Under the pieces are notes generated by a model. The model saw only the letters and a list, made by a program, of their open reading frames with translations, was not told the origin of the DNA and searched no databases. A DNA stretch of 64,000 nucleotides from Pseudomonas solani. GTDB taxonomy: Bacteria; Pseudomonadota; Gammaproteobacteria; Pseudomonadales; Pseudomonadaceae. This document shows, in pieces, positions 8,953 through 17,857 of the stretch (position 1 is its first letter; each line of letters opens with the position of its first letter). The stretch spans positions 3,344,501-3,408,500 of the forward strand of contig NZ_AP023081.1 of NCBI RefSeq assembly GCF_026072635.1. The letters run 5' to 3'. The position numbers were made by a program, and so were the translations under genes.

Positions 8953-9162
8953 CGTGACGTGGCCCGGGCGCGAGGCCCGTTCGCGGCGGATTAGACGCCC
9001 AATCCGCAAGGCCGGCAAGGGCTGCCCGCCAACTTCGTCACATCCCCGCAAGCGGCATGGTCATTGGGCGCACGGCAGGGCCGCCTGGTTTGACAGTTCG
9101 CCAAGTGTCGCCAAAGCTGCTTAGGCGGATTTACCCCTATTGATGATTGTGGAGTGCAGCTA

Positions 9163-9669
9163 ATGGACAACCGACTGCTGGTCAAAGGCGTGATTGTGGG
9201 ACTTCTGAGCGTGGGTAGCGTGGCGGCACATGCCGACGCTGCCGGTGGTAACGGCTGCGGCTGGGGCAACATGCTGTTCGAAGGTCAGCGCGGCTTCGCA
9301 CCGCACTTCCTGGCCACTACCACCAACGGCACCTCGGGTAACGCCACCTTCGGCATGACCTCCGGTACCAACGGCTGCGATGTCGGCGCCAAGATCGGCT
9401 ACGGCGGCCGCTCGATGCTGGCCATGAACGGCATGCTCGACAACATTGCCGAAGACATGGCCCAGGGCCAGGGCGAAGCGCTGGACGCCTACGCCACCCT
9501 GCTGGGTGTGGAGCAGGGCGACCGCGCCCACTTCGCCAAGATCGCCCAGGAGAACTTCTCCACCATCTTCTCCGCCCCGGACGTAACCGGCGAGCAGGTG
9601 CTGGCCAACACCCTGGAAGTGATGAGCCGCGACCAGCAACTGGCGCGCTACGCCAAACAGCCGGCCTGA
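9163..9669 (+). CDS. DUF3015 family secreted protein
   Basis: This 168-residue protein has a cleavable signal peptide (LLVKGVIVGLLSVGSVAAHA) and the family block GCGWGNMLFEGQRGFAPHFLA near the mature N-terminus. It ends with an acidic/helical half. DUF3015 proteins are periplasmic and uncharacterised. ATG 9163 is preferred to an upstream GTG because GGAG at 9150-9153 is correctly spaced. Two cysteines (CGWG and NGCD) could form a disulfide. It is monocistronic with its own terminator. Confidence 0.85.
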   Translation: MDNRLLVKGVIVGLLSVGSVAAHADAAGGNGCGWGNMLFEGQRGFAPHFLATTTNGTSGNATFGMTSGTNGCDVGAKIGYGGRSMLAMNGMLDNIAEDMAQGQGEALDAYATLLGVEQGDRAHFAKIAQENFSTIFSAPDVTGEQVLANTLEVMSRDQQLARYAKQPA

Positions 9670-9684
9670 TCGGCCGCAGTAAAG

Positions 9685-9712
9685 AAGAAGCCGGGCGATG
9701 CCCGGCTTTTTC
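9685..9712 (+). terminator. Terminator after the DUF3015 gene
   Basis: AAGCCGGGC, a GAT loop and GCCCGGCTTTTTC form a compact GC hairpin with a T-run just after the stop codon. Confidence 0.85.
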
Positions 9713-10094
9713 ATGCCCGGTGATCAGGCGGCTTGGCCGAAATGTCGGGTTGCACCCGACCTACCCATATATTGGACCCAGGGCGCAGGTGGACCTGTGC
9801 GGGCGCAGGTGGGCGCAGGTGGGCGTAGGGTGGGCCGGGCGGCGCTCCGCTTCAGCCCACCGCTTTCCCTGTCCTCCACTCCGCCTGGTGGAGGTAAAAA
9901 GCGACCTGCATCCCACTCAGCGGTCATGCCCATGCACGGGGGCTGGCAGGGCACACTCCATGCCCCGGATAGACCCCGTCCGACCACCCCGGCGACAGTG
10001 GCCGAAGGCTCTAGACCAAGGTCTGACTTCAGTTTCGCCGGGGAGCGGCTAAGCTTGTGCGGCAGCTTGTCTGTCTATCCATTCGGAGTTCCCT
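9713..10094. other. Intergenic leader of cstA with repeats
   Basis: There is no convincing gene in this stretch. It holds a short tandem G/C repeat (three approximate copies of a 10-base unit like GCGCAGGTGG between 9783 and 9826). From 9829 it holds a degenerate copy of the GTAGGGTGGG / CTTCAGCCCACC repeat family also seen at 17.5 kb. The last 60 bases lead to cstA; I could not find a convincing sigma-70 or sigma-54 promoter. Confidence 0.5.
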
Positions 10095-12161
10095 ATGAAC
10101 AATAACAATAGCGTCACGCGCCACCTGCCCTGGGCAGTGCTGGCGGTGGTCGGCGCATGTGCCTTGGGTGTGGTCGCACTACGCCGCGGCGAGGCGATCA
10201 ACGCCTTGTGGATCGTGGTCGCAGCCGTTGCCCTTTACCTTGTCGCTTACCGCTACTACAGCCTGTTCATCGCCACCAAGGTGATGCAGCTGGACCCGAC
10301 CCGCGCGACCCCCGCGCTGCTCAACAACGACGGCCTGGACTACGTCCCGACCAACAAGCACATCCTCTTCGGTCACCACTTCGCCGCCATCGCCGGCGCC
10401 GGCCCGCTGGTGGGCCCGGTACTTGCGGCGCAGATGGGCTACCTGCCCGGCACGCTCTGGCTGATTGCCGGCGTGGTGCTCGCCGGTGCGGTGCAGGACT
10501 TCATGGTCCTGTTCATCTCCACCCGTCGCAACGGCCGCTCCCTGGGCGAGCTGGTGCGTGAGGAGATGGGCCAGATACCCGGCACCATCGCGCTGTTCGG
10601 CGCCTTCCTGATCATGATCATCATCCTCGCGGTGCTCTCGCTGATCGTGGTCAAGGCCCTGGCCGAGAGCCCCTGGGGCATGTTCACGGTGATGGCGACC
10701 ATCCCCATCGCGATGTTCATGGGCATCTACATGCGCTACATCCGCCCGGGCCGTATCGGCGAGATTTCGCTGGTGGGCGTGGTGCTGTTGCTGCTGTCGA
10801 TCTGGCTCGGTGGCCAGGTGGCCGCCGACCCGGTCTGGGGCCCGGCCTTCACCTTCACCGGCGTGCAGATCACCTGGATGCTGATCGGCTACGGTTTCGT
10901 CGCCGCCGTGCTGCCCGTGTGGCTGGTGCTGGCGCCCCGTGACTACCTGTCGACCTTCCTCAAGATCGGCACCATCATCGCCCTGGCCATCGGCATCCTG
11001 GTGACCATGCCCGAGCTGAAAATGCCGGCGCTGACCCAGTTCGTCGACGGCACCGGCCCGGTGTGGAAGGGCGGCCTGTTCCCCTTCCTGTTCATCACCA
11101 TCGCCTGTGGCGCGGTTTCCGGCTTCCATGCGCTGATCAGCTCCGGCACTACGCCCAAGCTGCTGGCCAACGAATCCCATGCCCGTTATATCGGCTACGG
11201 CGGCATGCTGATGGAATCCTTCGTCGCCATCATGGCCATGGTCGCCGCCTCGGTGATCGAGCCGGGCGTGTACTTCGCCATGAACAGCCCGCCGGCCGTA
11301 GTCGGCACCGACGTCGCCAGCGTGGCGGCCACCGTCAGCAACTGGGGCTTCACCATCACCCCGGAAGTGCTGGAGGCCACCGCCCGTGACATCGGCGAGC
11401 ACACCATCCTGGCCCGTGCCGGTGGTGCGCCGACCCTGGCCGTGGGCATCGCGCAGATCCTCCACCAGGTGTTGCCGGGCGAGAACACCATGGCGTTCTG
11501 GTACCACTTCGCGATCCTCTTCGAGGCGCTGTTCATCCTCACCGCGGTGGACGCCGGTACCCGTGCCGGGCGCTTCATGCTGCAGGACCTGCTGGGCAAC
11601 TTCGTGCCGGCGCTGAAGCGCACCGAGTCCTGGACCGCCAACGTCATCGCCACCGCCGGCTGCGTGGCCATGTGGGGCTGGCTGCTGTACCAGGGCGTGA
11701 TCGACCCATTGGGCGGCATCAACACCCTGTGGCCGCTGTTCGGCATCTCCAACCAGATGCTCGCCGGTATCGCCCTGATGCTCGGCTGCGTGGTGCTGAT
11801 CAAGATGAAGCGCCAGCGCTACGTCTGGGTCACTCTGGTGCCGGCCACCTGGCTGCTGATCTGCACCACCACCGCGGGCCTGATCAAGCTGCTCGACCCG
11901 AACCCGGCGGTGGGCTTCCTGGCCCTGGCCAAGAAGTACAGCGACGCCGCCGACGCCGGCCAGATCCTGGCCCCGGCCAAGGACATGGCGCAGATGCAGC
12001 ACGTGATCTTCAACGCCTACACCAACTCGACCCTGACCGTGCTCTTCCTCTTCGTGGTCCTCAGCATCCTGTTCTATGCCATCAAGGTGGGACGCAGTGC
12101 CTGGGCCAAGCCGGAGCGCACCGACAAGGAATCGCCCTTCCAGCCGATCCCGGATGCCTGA
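10095..12161 (+). CDS. cstA: Carbon starvation protein A (CstA), peptide/pyruvate transporter
   Basis: This 688-residue integral membrane protein is full length for the CstA family. It shows the family N-terminal block (LDYVPTNKHILFGHHFAAIAGAGPLVGP) and about 16-18 hydrophobic segments. It also carries a late conserved stretch (LQDLLGNFVPALKR, FGISNQMLAGIALMLG). CstA proteins take up peptides and/or pyruvate during carbon limitation. The P. aeruginosa orthologue is PA4606. The ATG is followed by an unusual run of four Asn codons. It is followed 13 bases later by yjiX, the usual small partner. Confidence 0.95.
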   Translation: MNNNNSVTRHLPWAVLAVVGACALGVVALRRGEAINALWIVVAAVALYLVAYRYYSLFIATKVMQLDPTRATPALLNNDGLDYVPTNKHILFGHHFAAIAGAGPLVGPVLAAQMGYLPGTLWLIAGVVLAGAVQDFMVLFISTRRNGRSLGELVREEMGQIPGTIALFGAFLIMIIILAVLSLIVVKALAESPWGMFTVMATIPIAMFMGIYMRYIRPGRIGEISLVGVVLLLLSIWLGGQVAADPVWGPAFTFTGVQITWMLIGYGFVAAVLPVWLVLAPRDYLSTFLKIGTIIALAIGILVTMPELKMPALTQFVDGTGPVWKGGLFPFLFITIACGAVSGFHALISSGTTPKLLANESHARYIGYGGMLMESFVAIMAMVAASVIEPGVYFAMNSPPAVVGTDVASVAATVSNWGFTITPEVLEATARDIGEHTILARAGGAPTLAVGIAQILHQVLPGENTMAFWYHFAILFEALFILTAVDAGTRAGRFMLQDLLGNFVPALKRTESWTANVIATAGCVAMWGWLLYQGVIDPLGGINTLWPLFGISNQMLAGIALMLGCVVLIKMKRQRYVWVTLVPATWLLICTTTAGLIKLLDPNPAVGFLALAKKYSDAADAGQILAPAKDMAQMQHVIFNAYTNSTLTVLFLFVVLSILFYAIKVGRSAWAKPERTDKESPFQPIPDA

Positions 12162-12174
12162 GGAGTGAACGCGC

Positions 12175-12378
12175 ATGTTCAATGACCTGAGCCGCATGGG
12201 TAAGTACCTGGGGCAGGCCGCGCGCATGCTGGTCGGCATGCCCGACTACGACAACTACGTCGAGCACATGCGGGGCAAGCACCCGGACAAGCCGGTGATG
12301 AGCTACGAGGAGTTCTTCCGCGAGCGCCAGGAAGCGCGTTACGGAGGCGGCAAAGGACGACCCATCCGCTGCTGTTAA
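12175..12378 (+). CDS. yjiX: YbdD/YjiX family small protein (DUF466)
   Basis: This 67-residue protein contains the family pattern GMPDYDNYVEHMRGKHPDKP followed by MSYEEFFRERQEARYGGG and ends RPIRCC. These small cytoplasmic proteins always accompany CstA-type transporters and are needed for pyruvate uptake in the enterobacterial BtsT/YjiX and CstA/YbdD pairs. The 13-base gap from cstA supports co-transcription. The terminal double cysteine is typical. Confidence 0.92.
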   Translation: MFNDLSRMGKYLGQAARMLVGMPDYDNYVEHMRGKHPDKPVMSYEEFFRERQEARYGGGKGRPIRCC

Positions 12379-12436
12379 ACGTGCTTCGCCAGGCTGCTGC
12401 GCTCGCGACGCCTGGCGAGACAGGTTGACAGTTACC

Positions 12437-12470
12437 CACGCGCCACGACTCGTCGTGGCGCGTGTCTTTT
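12437..12470 (+). terminator. Strong hairpin with T-run between yjiX and yjiA
   Basis: CACGCGCCACGAC (12437-12449) pairs perfectly with GTCGTGGCGCGTG (12452-12464) and is followed by TCTTTT. The T-run merges with the ribosome-binding region of yjiA (TTTTGGAGACC, ATG 12481). It could end or attenuate the cstA transcript before yjiA. Confidence 0.65.
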
Positions 12471-12480
12471 GGAGACCACG

Positions 12481-13452
<972 letters not shown>

Positions 13453-13490
13453 AAGGGTGACTCGCAGGGTTGGAATGCAGATGAAAAGTA

Positions 13491-13509
13491 AATAGAATCA
13501 CTCGCATTT
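13491..13509. promoter_or_regulatory. Putative Fur box upstream of the ECF sigma gene
   Basis: The reverse complement reads AAATGCGAGTGATTCTATT, close to Pseudomonas Fur sites of the form AATGCGAATNATT. It lies 31 bases upstream of the sigma-factor start and so could repress it under iron sufficiency. The call is by eye against the consensus. Confidence 0.5.
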
Positions 13510-13539
13510 GATTCCATTTACCCCTCCGGCGTGCCACCC

Positions 13540-14055
13540 ATGAACGATGCAGTCGCGGCACCCGAACCCTGTCTCAATACCCTCTACCGCGAACACCGCA
13601 GCTGGCTGGAAAGCTGGCTGCGGCGGCGCCTGGGCAACGCCTGGGATGCTGCGGACCTGACCCAGGACACCTTCGTCCGCGTGCTCGCCGCCCACCAGGA
13701 CAAACCGCTGCCGCGCCTGCAGGAGCCACGGGCCTACCTGCTCACCGTCGGCAAGCGCCTGCTGATCAACCACCACCAGCGCCGCAGCCTGGAACGCGCC
13801 TACCTGGACGCCCTGGCCAGCCTGCCGGAGGCGCAAGCGCCTTCGCCCGAACAGCGCTGGCTGCTGCTGGAAACCCTGCAGGCGCTGGACGAACTGCTCG
13901 ACGGCCTGCCGCTGGCGGTGCGCCGCGCCTTCCTCTGGTCGCAGCTCGAAGGCCTCGACTACGCCAGCATCGCCCTGCGCCTGGAGGTATCCGAACGCAC
14001 GGTAAAGCGCTACATGGCCAAGGCCTACGAGCACTGCCTGCTGGTGGACCTGTGA
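13540..14055 (+). CDS. ECF sigma factor, FecI type
   Basis: This 171-residue sigma-70 family ECF protein contains region 2 (LYREHRSWLESWLRRRLGN, DAADLTQDTFVRVL) and region 4 (LDELLDGLPLAVRRAFLWS, EGLDYASIALRLEVSERTVK). The DAADLTQDTF pattern and the linked fecR gene identify the iron-starvation FecI class. It would direct RNA polymerase to the TonB-receptor gene downstream when the receptor is occupied. ATG 13540 is chosen over an in-frame GTG nine bases upstream. Its stop overlaps the fecR start (GTGA). A Fur-like box lies just upstream. Confidence 0.93.
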   Translation: MNDAVAAPEPCLNTLYREHRSWLESWLRRRLGNAWDAADLTQDTFVRVLAAHQDKPLPRLQEPRAYLLTVGKRLLINHHQRRSLERAYLDALASLPEAQAPSPEQRWLLLETLQALDELLDGLPLAVRRAFLWSQLEGLDYASIALRLEVSERTVKRYMAKAYEHCLLVDL

Positions 14056-14999
14056 GTGCCCAACCCTCGGCCCAGGCGCGCCAGGTGGCGCGGGAAGCGG
14101 CGCACTGGCTGACGCTGCTGGAGTCCGGCGGCGCCCGCGAGGCCGACCATGCCGAATTGCAACGCTGGCGGGCCCGCAGCGGCGACCACGAACAGGCCTG
14201 GCAGAAGGCCCAGGCGTTGCGCCAGCGCTTCGCCCAATTACCCGGCGCCCTGGCGTTGGCCAGCCTCGACCGCCCGGACCTGGGGCGGCGCACCACTCTC
14301 AAGCGCATGCTCGCTCTCGGCGCCCTGGCACCCGCCGGCTGGCTCGCCTGGCGGCAGATGCCCATCGCCAACTGGAGCGCCGACCTGCGCACCGCCACCG
14401 GCGAGCGTCGTTCGCTGGAGCTGCCCGACGGCACGCGCCTGCAGCTCAACACCGCCAGCGCGGTGAACCTGGATTTCACCGACGGTCGCCACCAACTCGC
14501 CCTGGTCGACGGCGAAATCGCCCTGGACGGCGCCAGCGAGTTGCAGGTGCAGACCCGCGATGGTCGCCTGCAGGCCTCGGGCGCGCGCTTCTGCGTGCGC
14601 CAGTTCGACCACGGCTGCCTGGTGTCGGTGGCGCGCGGCACGGTGCGGCTGGAGCCTGTCCAGGGCATGCCGGTCACCCTGCAGGCGGGCCAGCGTGCCG
14701 GCCTGGGCGCTTCCGCTGTGGGCCGGGTGGAAGCCTTCGATACCCGCCAGCCCGACTGGCAGCAGGGTGTGCTGATCGTCGAGAACCGTGGCCTGGGTGC
14801 AGTGCTGCGCGAGCTGGATCGCTACCGACCCGGCGTGCTGCGCTGGGACCCGGCGCTGGAAACCCTCGCCGTGACCGGCACCTTCCGCCTGGAAGACACC
14901 GACAAGGCCCTGGCCCTGCTGGCCGCCAGCCTGCCCATCGAGCTGCACTACCGCACCCGCTACTGGGTGTCGCTGGTGCCACGGCAATCGCCTGCATGA
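14052..14999 (+). CDS. FecR-family anti-sigma/sigma regulator
   Basis: This 315-residue protein starts at GTG 14052, overlapping the sigma-factor stop by four bases. The N-terminal cytoplasmic DUF4880 region (AREAAHWLTLLESGGAREAD) is followed by one membrane segment (KRMLALGALAPAGWLAW). The periplasmic FecR domain (LRTATGERRSLELPDGTRLQL, NTASAVNLDF) and a C-terminal secretin/TonB-like fold (YRPGVLRWDPALETLAVTG) follow. FecR relays the signal from the receptor N-terminal domain to the sigma factor. The set sigma-FecR-receptor is complete here. Confidence 0.93.
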   Translation: MSAQPSAQARQVAREAAHWLTLLESGGAREADHAELQRWRARSGDHEQAWQKAQALRQRFAQLPGALALASLDRPDLGRRTTLKRMLALGALAPAGWLAWRQMPIANWSADLRTATGERRSLELPDGTRLQLNTASAVNLDFTDGRHQLALVDGEIALDGASELQVQTRDGRLQASGARFCVRQFDHGCLVSVARGTVRLEPVQGMPVTLQAGQRAGLGASAVGRVEAFDTRQPDWQQGVLIVENRGLGAVLRELDRYRPGVLRWDPALETLAVTGTFRLEDTDKALALLAASLPIELHYRTRYWVSLVPRQSPA

Positions 15000-15064
15000 G
15001 GGCTGTCCCTTTTTTTCGGCTCGCCTGTCATCACTGGCAATAGAACGAAAAAGAGAGCCTTTCG

Positions 15065-17452
15065 ATGTCTGCAGTCCTTTCCTTCCGTCCCTGCGCGATG
15101 CCTCTGCTTCTGGCCCTGGGCTGTGCCGGCCTGTCTGCCGCCAGCTGGGCCGACGACGGTGCGCGCCGCAGCTACCAGATCCCCGCCGGCAGCCTCGGCG
15201 CAGCGCTGACCCGTTTCGCCGGCGAGGCGGGCGTCAGCCTGTCCGTCGACCCGTCCCTGGTCTCCGGGCGCAGCAGTGCCGGCTTGAACGGCGACTTCGC
15301 CGTGGAGGAGGGCTTCGCCCGTCTGCTCCAGGGCTCCGGCTTGATGCTGCAGCCGGCCGGCGAGGGCAGCTACACCCTGCTGCCGGTGCCCGACCAGGGC
15401 GGCAACGTGCAGCAACTGCAGCCGATCGCCATCACCGGGCAGGGCAGCGGCGCCAGCGCCGATCACTACGCCGGCGGCCAGGTTTCCCGTCGCGGCGGGC
15501 TGGGCATGCTGGGCGAGCGGGATTTCATGGAGACGCCCTTCAACCTCACCTCCTACACCAGCGAGGCGGTAAAGAACCAGCAGGCCCGCACCCTCGCCGA
15601 CGTGGTCGCCAGCGACCCCTCGGTGCGCAGCACCAACCCCTCCGCCGGGCGCTTCGAGCAGTTCTCCATCCGGGGCTACAGCCTGTACAACAGTGACGTT
15701 GCCTATGGCGGCCTCTACGGCGTATTGCCCACCTATTCCATCGACATGGAGATGGTCGAGCGGGTCGACATCCTCAAGGGCCCGGGCGCGCTGCTCGGCG
15801 GCCTGGCACCCAACGGCAGCGTCGGCGGCAGCGTGAATATCGAACCCAAGCGCGCGGGTGACGAACCGACCACCGAGTTCACCGCCCTGCACGCGTCTTC
15901 CGGCCAGTTGGGCGGGCACGTGGACATCGGCCGGCGCTTCGGCGACGACCAGCGCTTCGGCCTGCGCTTCAACGGCGTGAAGCAATCCGGCGACACCGAG
16001 TGGGACCACCAGAGCCTGGAGCGTGATTCCGCCGTGCTGGGGCTGGACCTGCGCGCCGAGCGGGTGCGCCTGTCCCTCGACCTGGGCCGCCAGGAGCGCG
16101 ATGTCGACGGACCCATGGAACGGGTCGGCCTCAACGCCGGGGTCAAGGTGCCGGACGCCGAAGACATCCACCACAACTTCGCCCAGCCCTGGACCTACTC
16201 CCGGGCCAAGGACACCTTCGGCGCCCTGCGGGGCGAATACGATTTGAGCGAGTCGCTGATGCTCTACGCCGCCGCCGGTGCGCGCCGGGGCGACTACGAC
16301 TTCCTCCGCCATGCGGTGCAGCTGACCAATGACGCCGGGCGCTTCGTGGTCAGCCCGCGGGCCTTCCAGCGTGAGGAGGAGGTGCGCACCGCCACGGTGG
16401 GCCTGCGCAACTGGTTCTCCACGGGCTCGGTGGGGCACACCCTCAACCTCAGCCTCAACCGTTTCGACATGACCTTCGACAACAGCGGCGCGCGCTACGC
16501 CAATGGCGTGAGCAACCTGTTCGACCCGGTGACCCTGCCGGTGCCGCTCACGCCCACGGCCGCCGACAACCCGACCCACACCGAGAGCGTGCTCTCCAGC
16601 CTGGCGCTGGCCGACACCCTGAGCTTCGCCGACGACCAGGTGCTGCTGACCCTGGGCGCGCGTCTGCAGCGGGTTGAAGTGGACAGCTCCGAGCCGGGCG
16701 AGCCCGACCAGCGTTATGACGAAAGCGCCACCTCGCCGGCCTTGGGCGTGGTCTGGCGCACCACCGAGGCACTGTCGCTCTACGCCAACTACATGGAAGG
16801 CCTGACCCAGGGCCAGACCGCCCCGGAGACGGCCAACAACGCCGGCCAGGTATTCGCGCCCTACCGCAGCAAGCAGGTGGAGGCAGGCATCAAGTACGAC
16901 ATGGGCAGCCTCGTCACCACCCTCAGCCTGTTCCGCATCGAGAAGCCCGCCTACTACACCGAGAACGGCTACCTGCGCCCCGATGGCGAGCAACGCAACC
17001 AGGGCCTGGAGCTGAACCTATTCGGCGAACCGCTGGAAGGCGTGCGCGTACTGGGCGGCGCCATGCTGCTGGACGCCGAACTGACCCGCACCGCCAATGG
17101 CACCAACGACGGCAACCGCGCCATCGGCGCGCCCATCCTCAATGCCAACCTCGGCCTGGAATGGGACCTGCCCCAGGTGCAGGGGCTGACCCTCACCGCG
17201 CGGGCCATCCACACCGGCGCCCAGTACCTGGACCAGGCCAACACCCAGAAGGCCGACGCCTGGCAGCGCTACGACCTGGGCGCGCGCTACGCCTTCGCCG
17301 TGGGCGAGACGGACGTGACCCTGCGTGCCAGCGTGGAGAACGTCATGGACAAGGCCTACTGGGCCTCCGCCAACGTCCCCGACGGCACCGCCACCGGCCT
17401 CACCCTCTCCACCCCACGCACCTGGCTGGTGTCGGCGACCCTGGGGTTCTGA
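15065..17452 (+). CDS. TonB-dependent siderophore receptor with signalling (STN) domain
   Basis: This 795-residue outer-membrane receptor has a signal peptide to about residue 30 (SAASWADD) and an STN signalling domain around residues 35-95 (YQIPAGSLGAALTRFAGEAG). The plug domain (TLADVVASDPSVRS, FSIRGYSLYNSD, ILKGPGALLGG) and a 22-strand-type barrel ending in WLVSATLGF with terminal Phe follow. It fits FpvA/FecA-like ferric-siderophore importers that signal through FecR. No substrate can be deduced. The gene follows fecR by 65 bases. It is intact. Confidence 0.94.
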   Translation: MSAVLSFRPCAMPLLLALGCAGLSAASWADDGARRSYQIPAGSLGAALTRFAGEAGVSLSVDPSLVSGRSSAGLNGDFAVEEGFARLLQGSGLMLQPAGEGSYTLLPVPDQGGNVQQLQPIAITGQGSGASADHYAGGQVSRRGGLGMLGERDFMETPFNLTSYTSEAVKNQQARTLADVVASDPSVRSTNPSAGRFEQFSIRGYSLYNSDVAYGGLYGVLPTYSIDMEMVERVDILKGPGALLGGLAPNGSVGGSVNIEPKRAGDEPTTEFTALHASSGQLGGHVDIGRRFGDDQRFGLRFNGVKQSGDTEWDHQSLERDSAVLGLDLRAERVRLSLDLGRQERDVDGPMERVGLNAGVKVPDAEDIHHNFAQPWTYSRAKDTFGALRGEYDLSESLMLYAAAGARRGDYDFLRHAVQLTNDAGRFVVSPRAFQREEEVRTATVGLRNWFSTGSVGHTLNLSLNRFDMTFDNSGARYANGVSNLFDPVTLPVPLTPTAADNPTHTESVLSSLALADTLSFADDQVLLTLGARLQRVEVDSSEPGEPDQRYDESATSPALGVVWRTTEALSLYANYMEGLTQGQTAPETANNAGQVFAPYRSKQVEAGIKYDMGSLVTTLSLFRIEKPAYYTENGYLRPDGEQRNQGLELNLFGEPLEGVRVLGGAMLLDAELTRTANGTNDGNRAIGAPILNANLGLEWDLPQVQGLTLTARAIHTGAQYLDQANTQKADAWQRYDLGARYAFAVGETDVTLRASVENVMDKAYWASANVPDGTATGLTLSTPRTWLVSATLGF

Positions 17453-17462
17453 TGGCCGCCTT

Positions 17463-17484
17463 CCCGGGCTGAAGCCCGGGCTAC
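17463..17484. repeat. REP-like element, second exact copy
   Basis: CCCGGGCTGAAGCCCGGG plus CTAC, identical to the copies at 2145-2166 and 21307-21328. It lies ten bases after the TonB-receptor stop and may also act as a 3-prime hairpin for that transcript. Confidence 0.65.
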
Positions 17485-17502
17485 GGCCGGTATTCTTAGA
17501 GC

Positions 17503-17627
17503 GTAGGGTGGGCTTCAGCCCACCATCGGAGCTGCCGGCAACCCCCCTGGTGGATGGAAAAAGCGCCATCCACCCTACACCCCGACGTACCCCGTGCCGG
17601 TAGGGGCGAACTCATTCGCCAAGGGCC
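17503..17627. repeat. Intergenic repeat cassette, copy 1
   Basis: The copy opens GTAGGGTGGGCTTCAGCCC, contains the inverted partner GGTGGATGGAAAAAGCGCC then ATCCACCCTAC, and ends with the REP-like TAGGGGCGAACTCATTCGCC. A diverged second copy follows at 17652-17781. Such palindromic intergenic cassettes are typical of Pseudomonas chromosomes. Confidence 0.6.
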
Positions 17628-17651
17628 GCCGGCACGTTGTGTCCGGCAAGT

Positions 17652-17781
17652 GTAGGGTGGACCACGCTTCACCGGTCCACCGCAGCGGAGCCCGGTTCAA
17701 CACCGGTGGTGGATGAAAAGAGCGCCATCCACCCCCGAGATACCCCGTGCCTGTAGGGGGGAACTCATTCGCCAAGGGCCA
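17652..17781. repeat. Intergenic repeat cassette, copy 2
   Basis: It has the same order of blocks as 17503-17627: GTAGGGTGGACCACGCTTC, then TGGATGAAAAGAGCGCCATC, then CCCCGTGCCTGTAGGGG and GAACTCATTCGCCAAGGGCC. The final 40 bases differ from copy 1 at only a few positions, the opening 60 at many, so the blocks have separate histories. No gene is visible between 17453 and 17857. Confidence 0.6.
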
Positions 17782-17812
17782 CGCAGCGCTCCCACGGCCT
17801 GTGCGACAGGCA

Positions 17813-17843
17813 TAAAAAAGCCCGGCATGAGCCGGGCTTTTTC
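17813..17843 (-). terminator. glyA terminator
   Basis: AAAAAAGCCCGGC, a four-base loop and GCCGGGCTTTTTC form a symmetrical hairpin with A and T runs on both sides just downstream of the glyA stop. It can serve both strands. Confidence 0.85.
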
Positions 17844-17857
17844 GTCAGCGCTGACGC

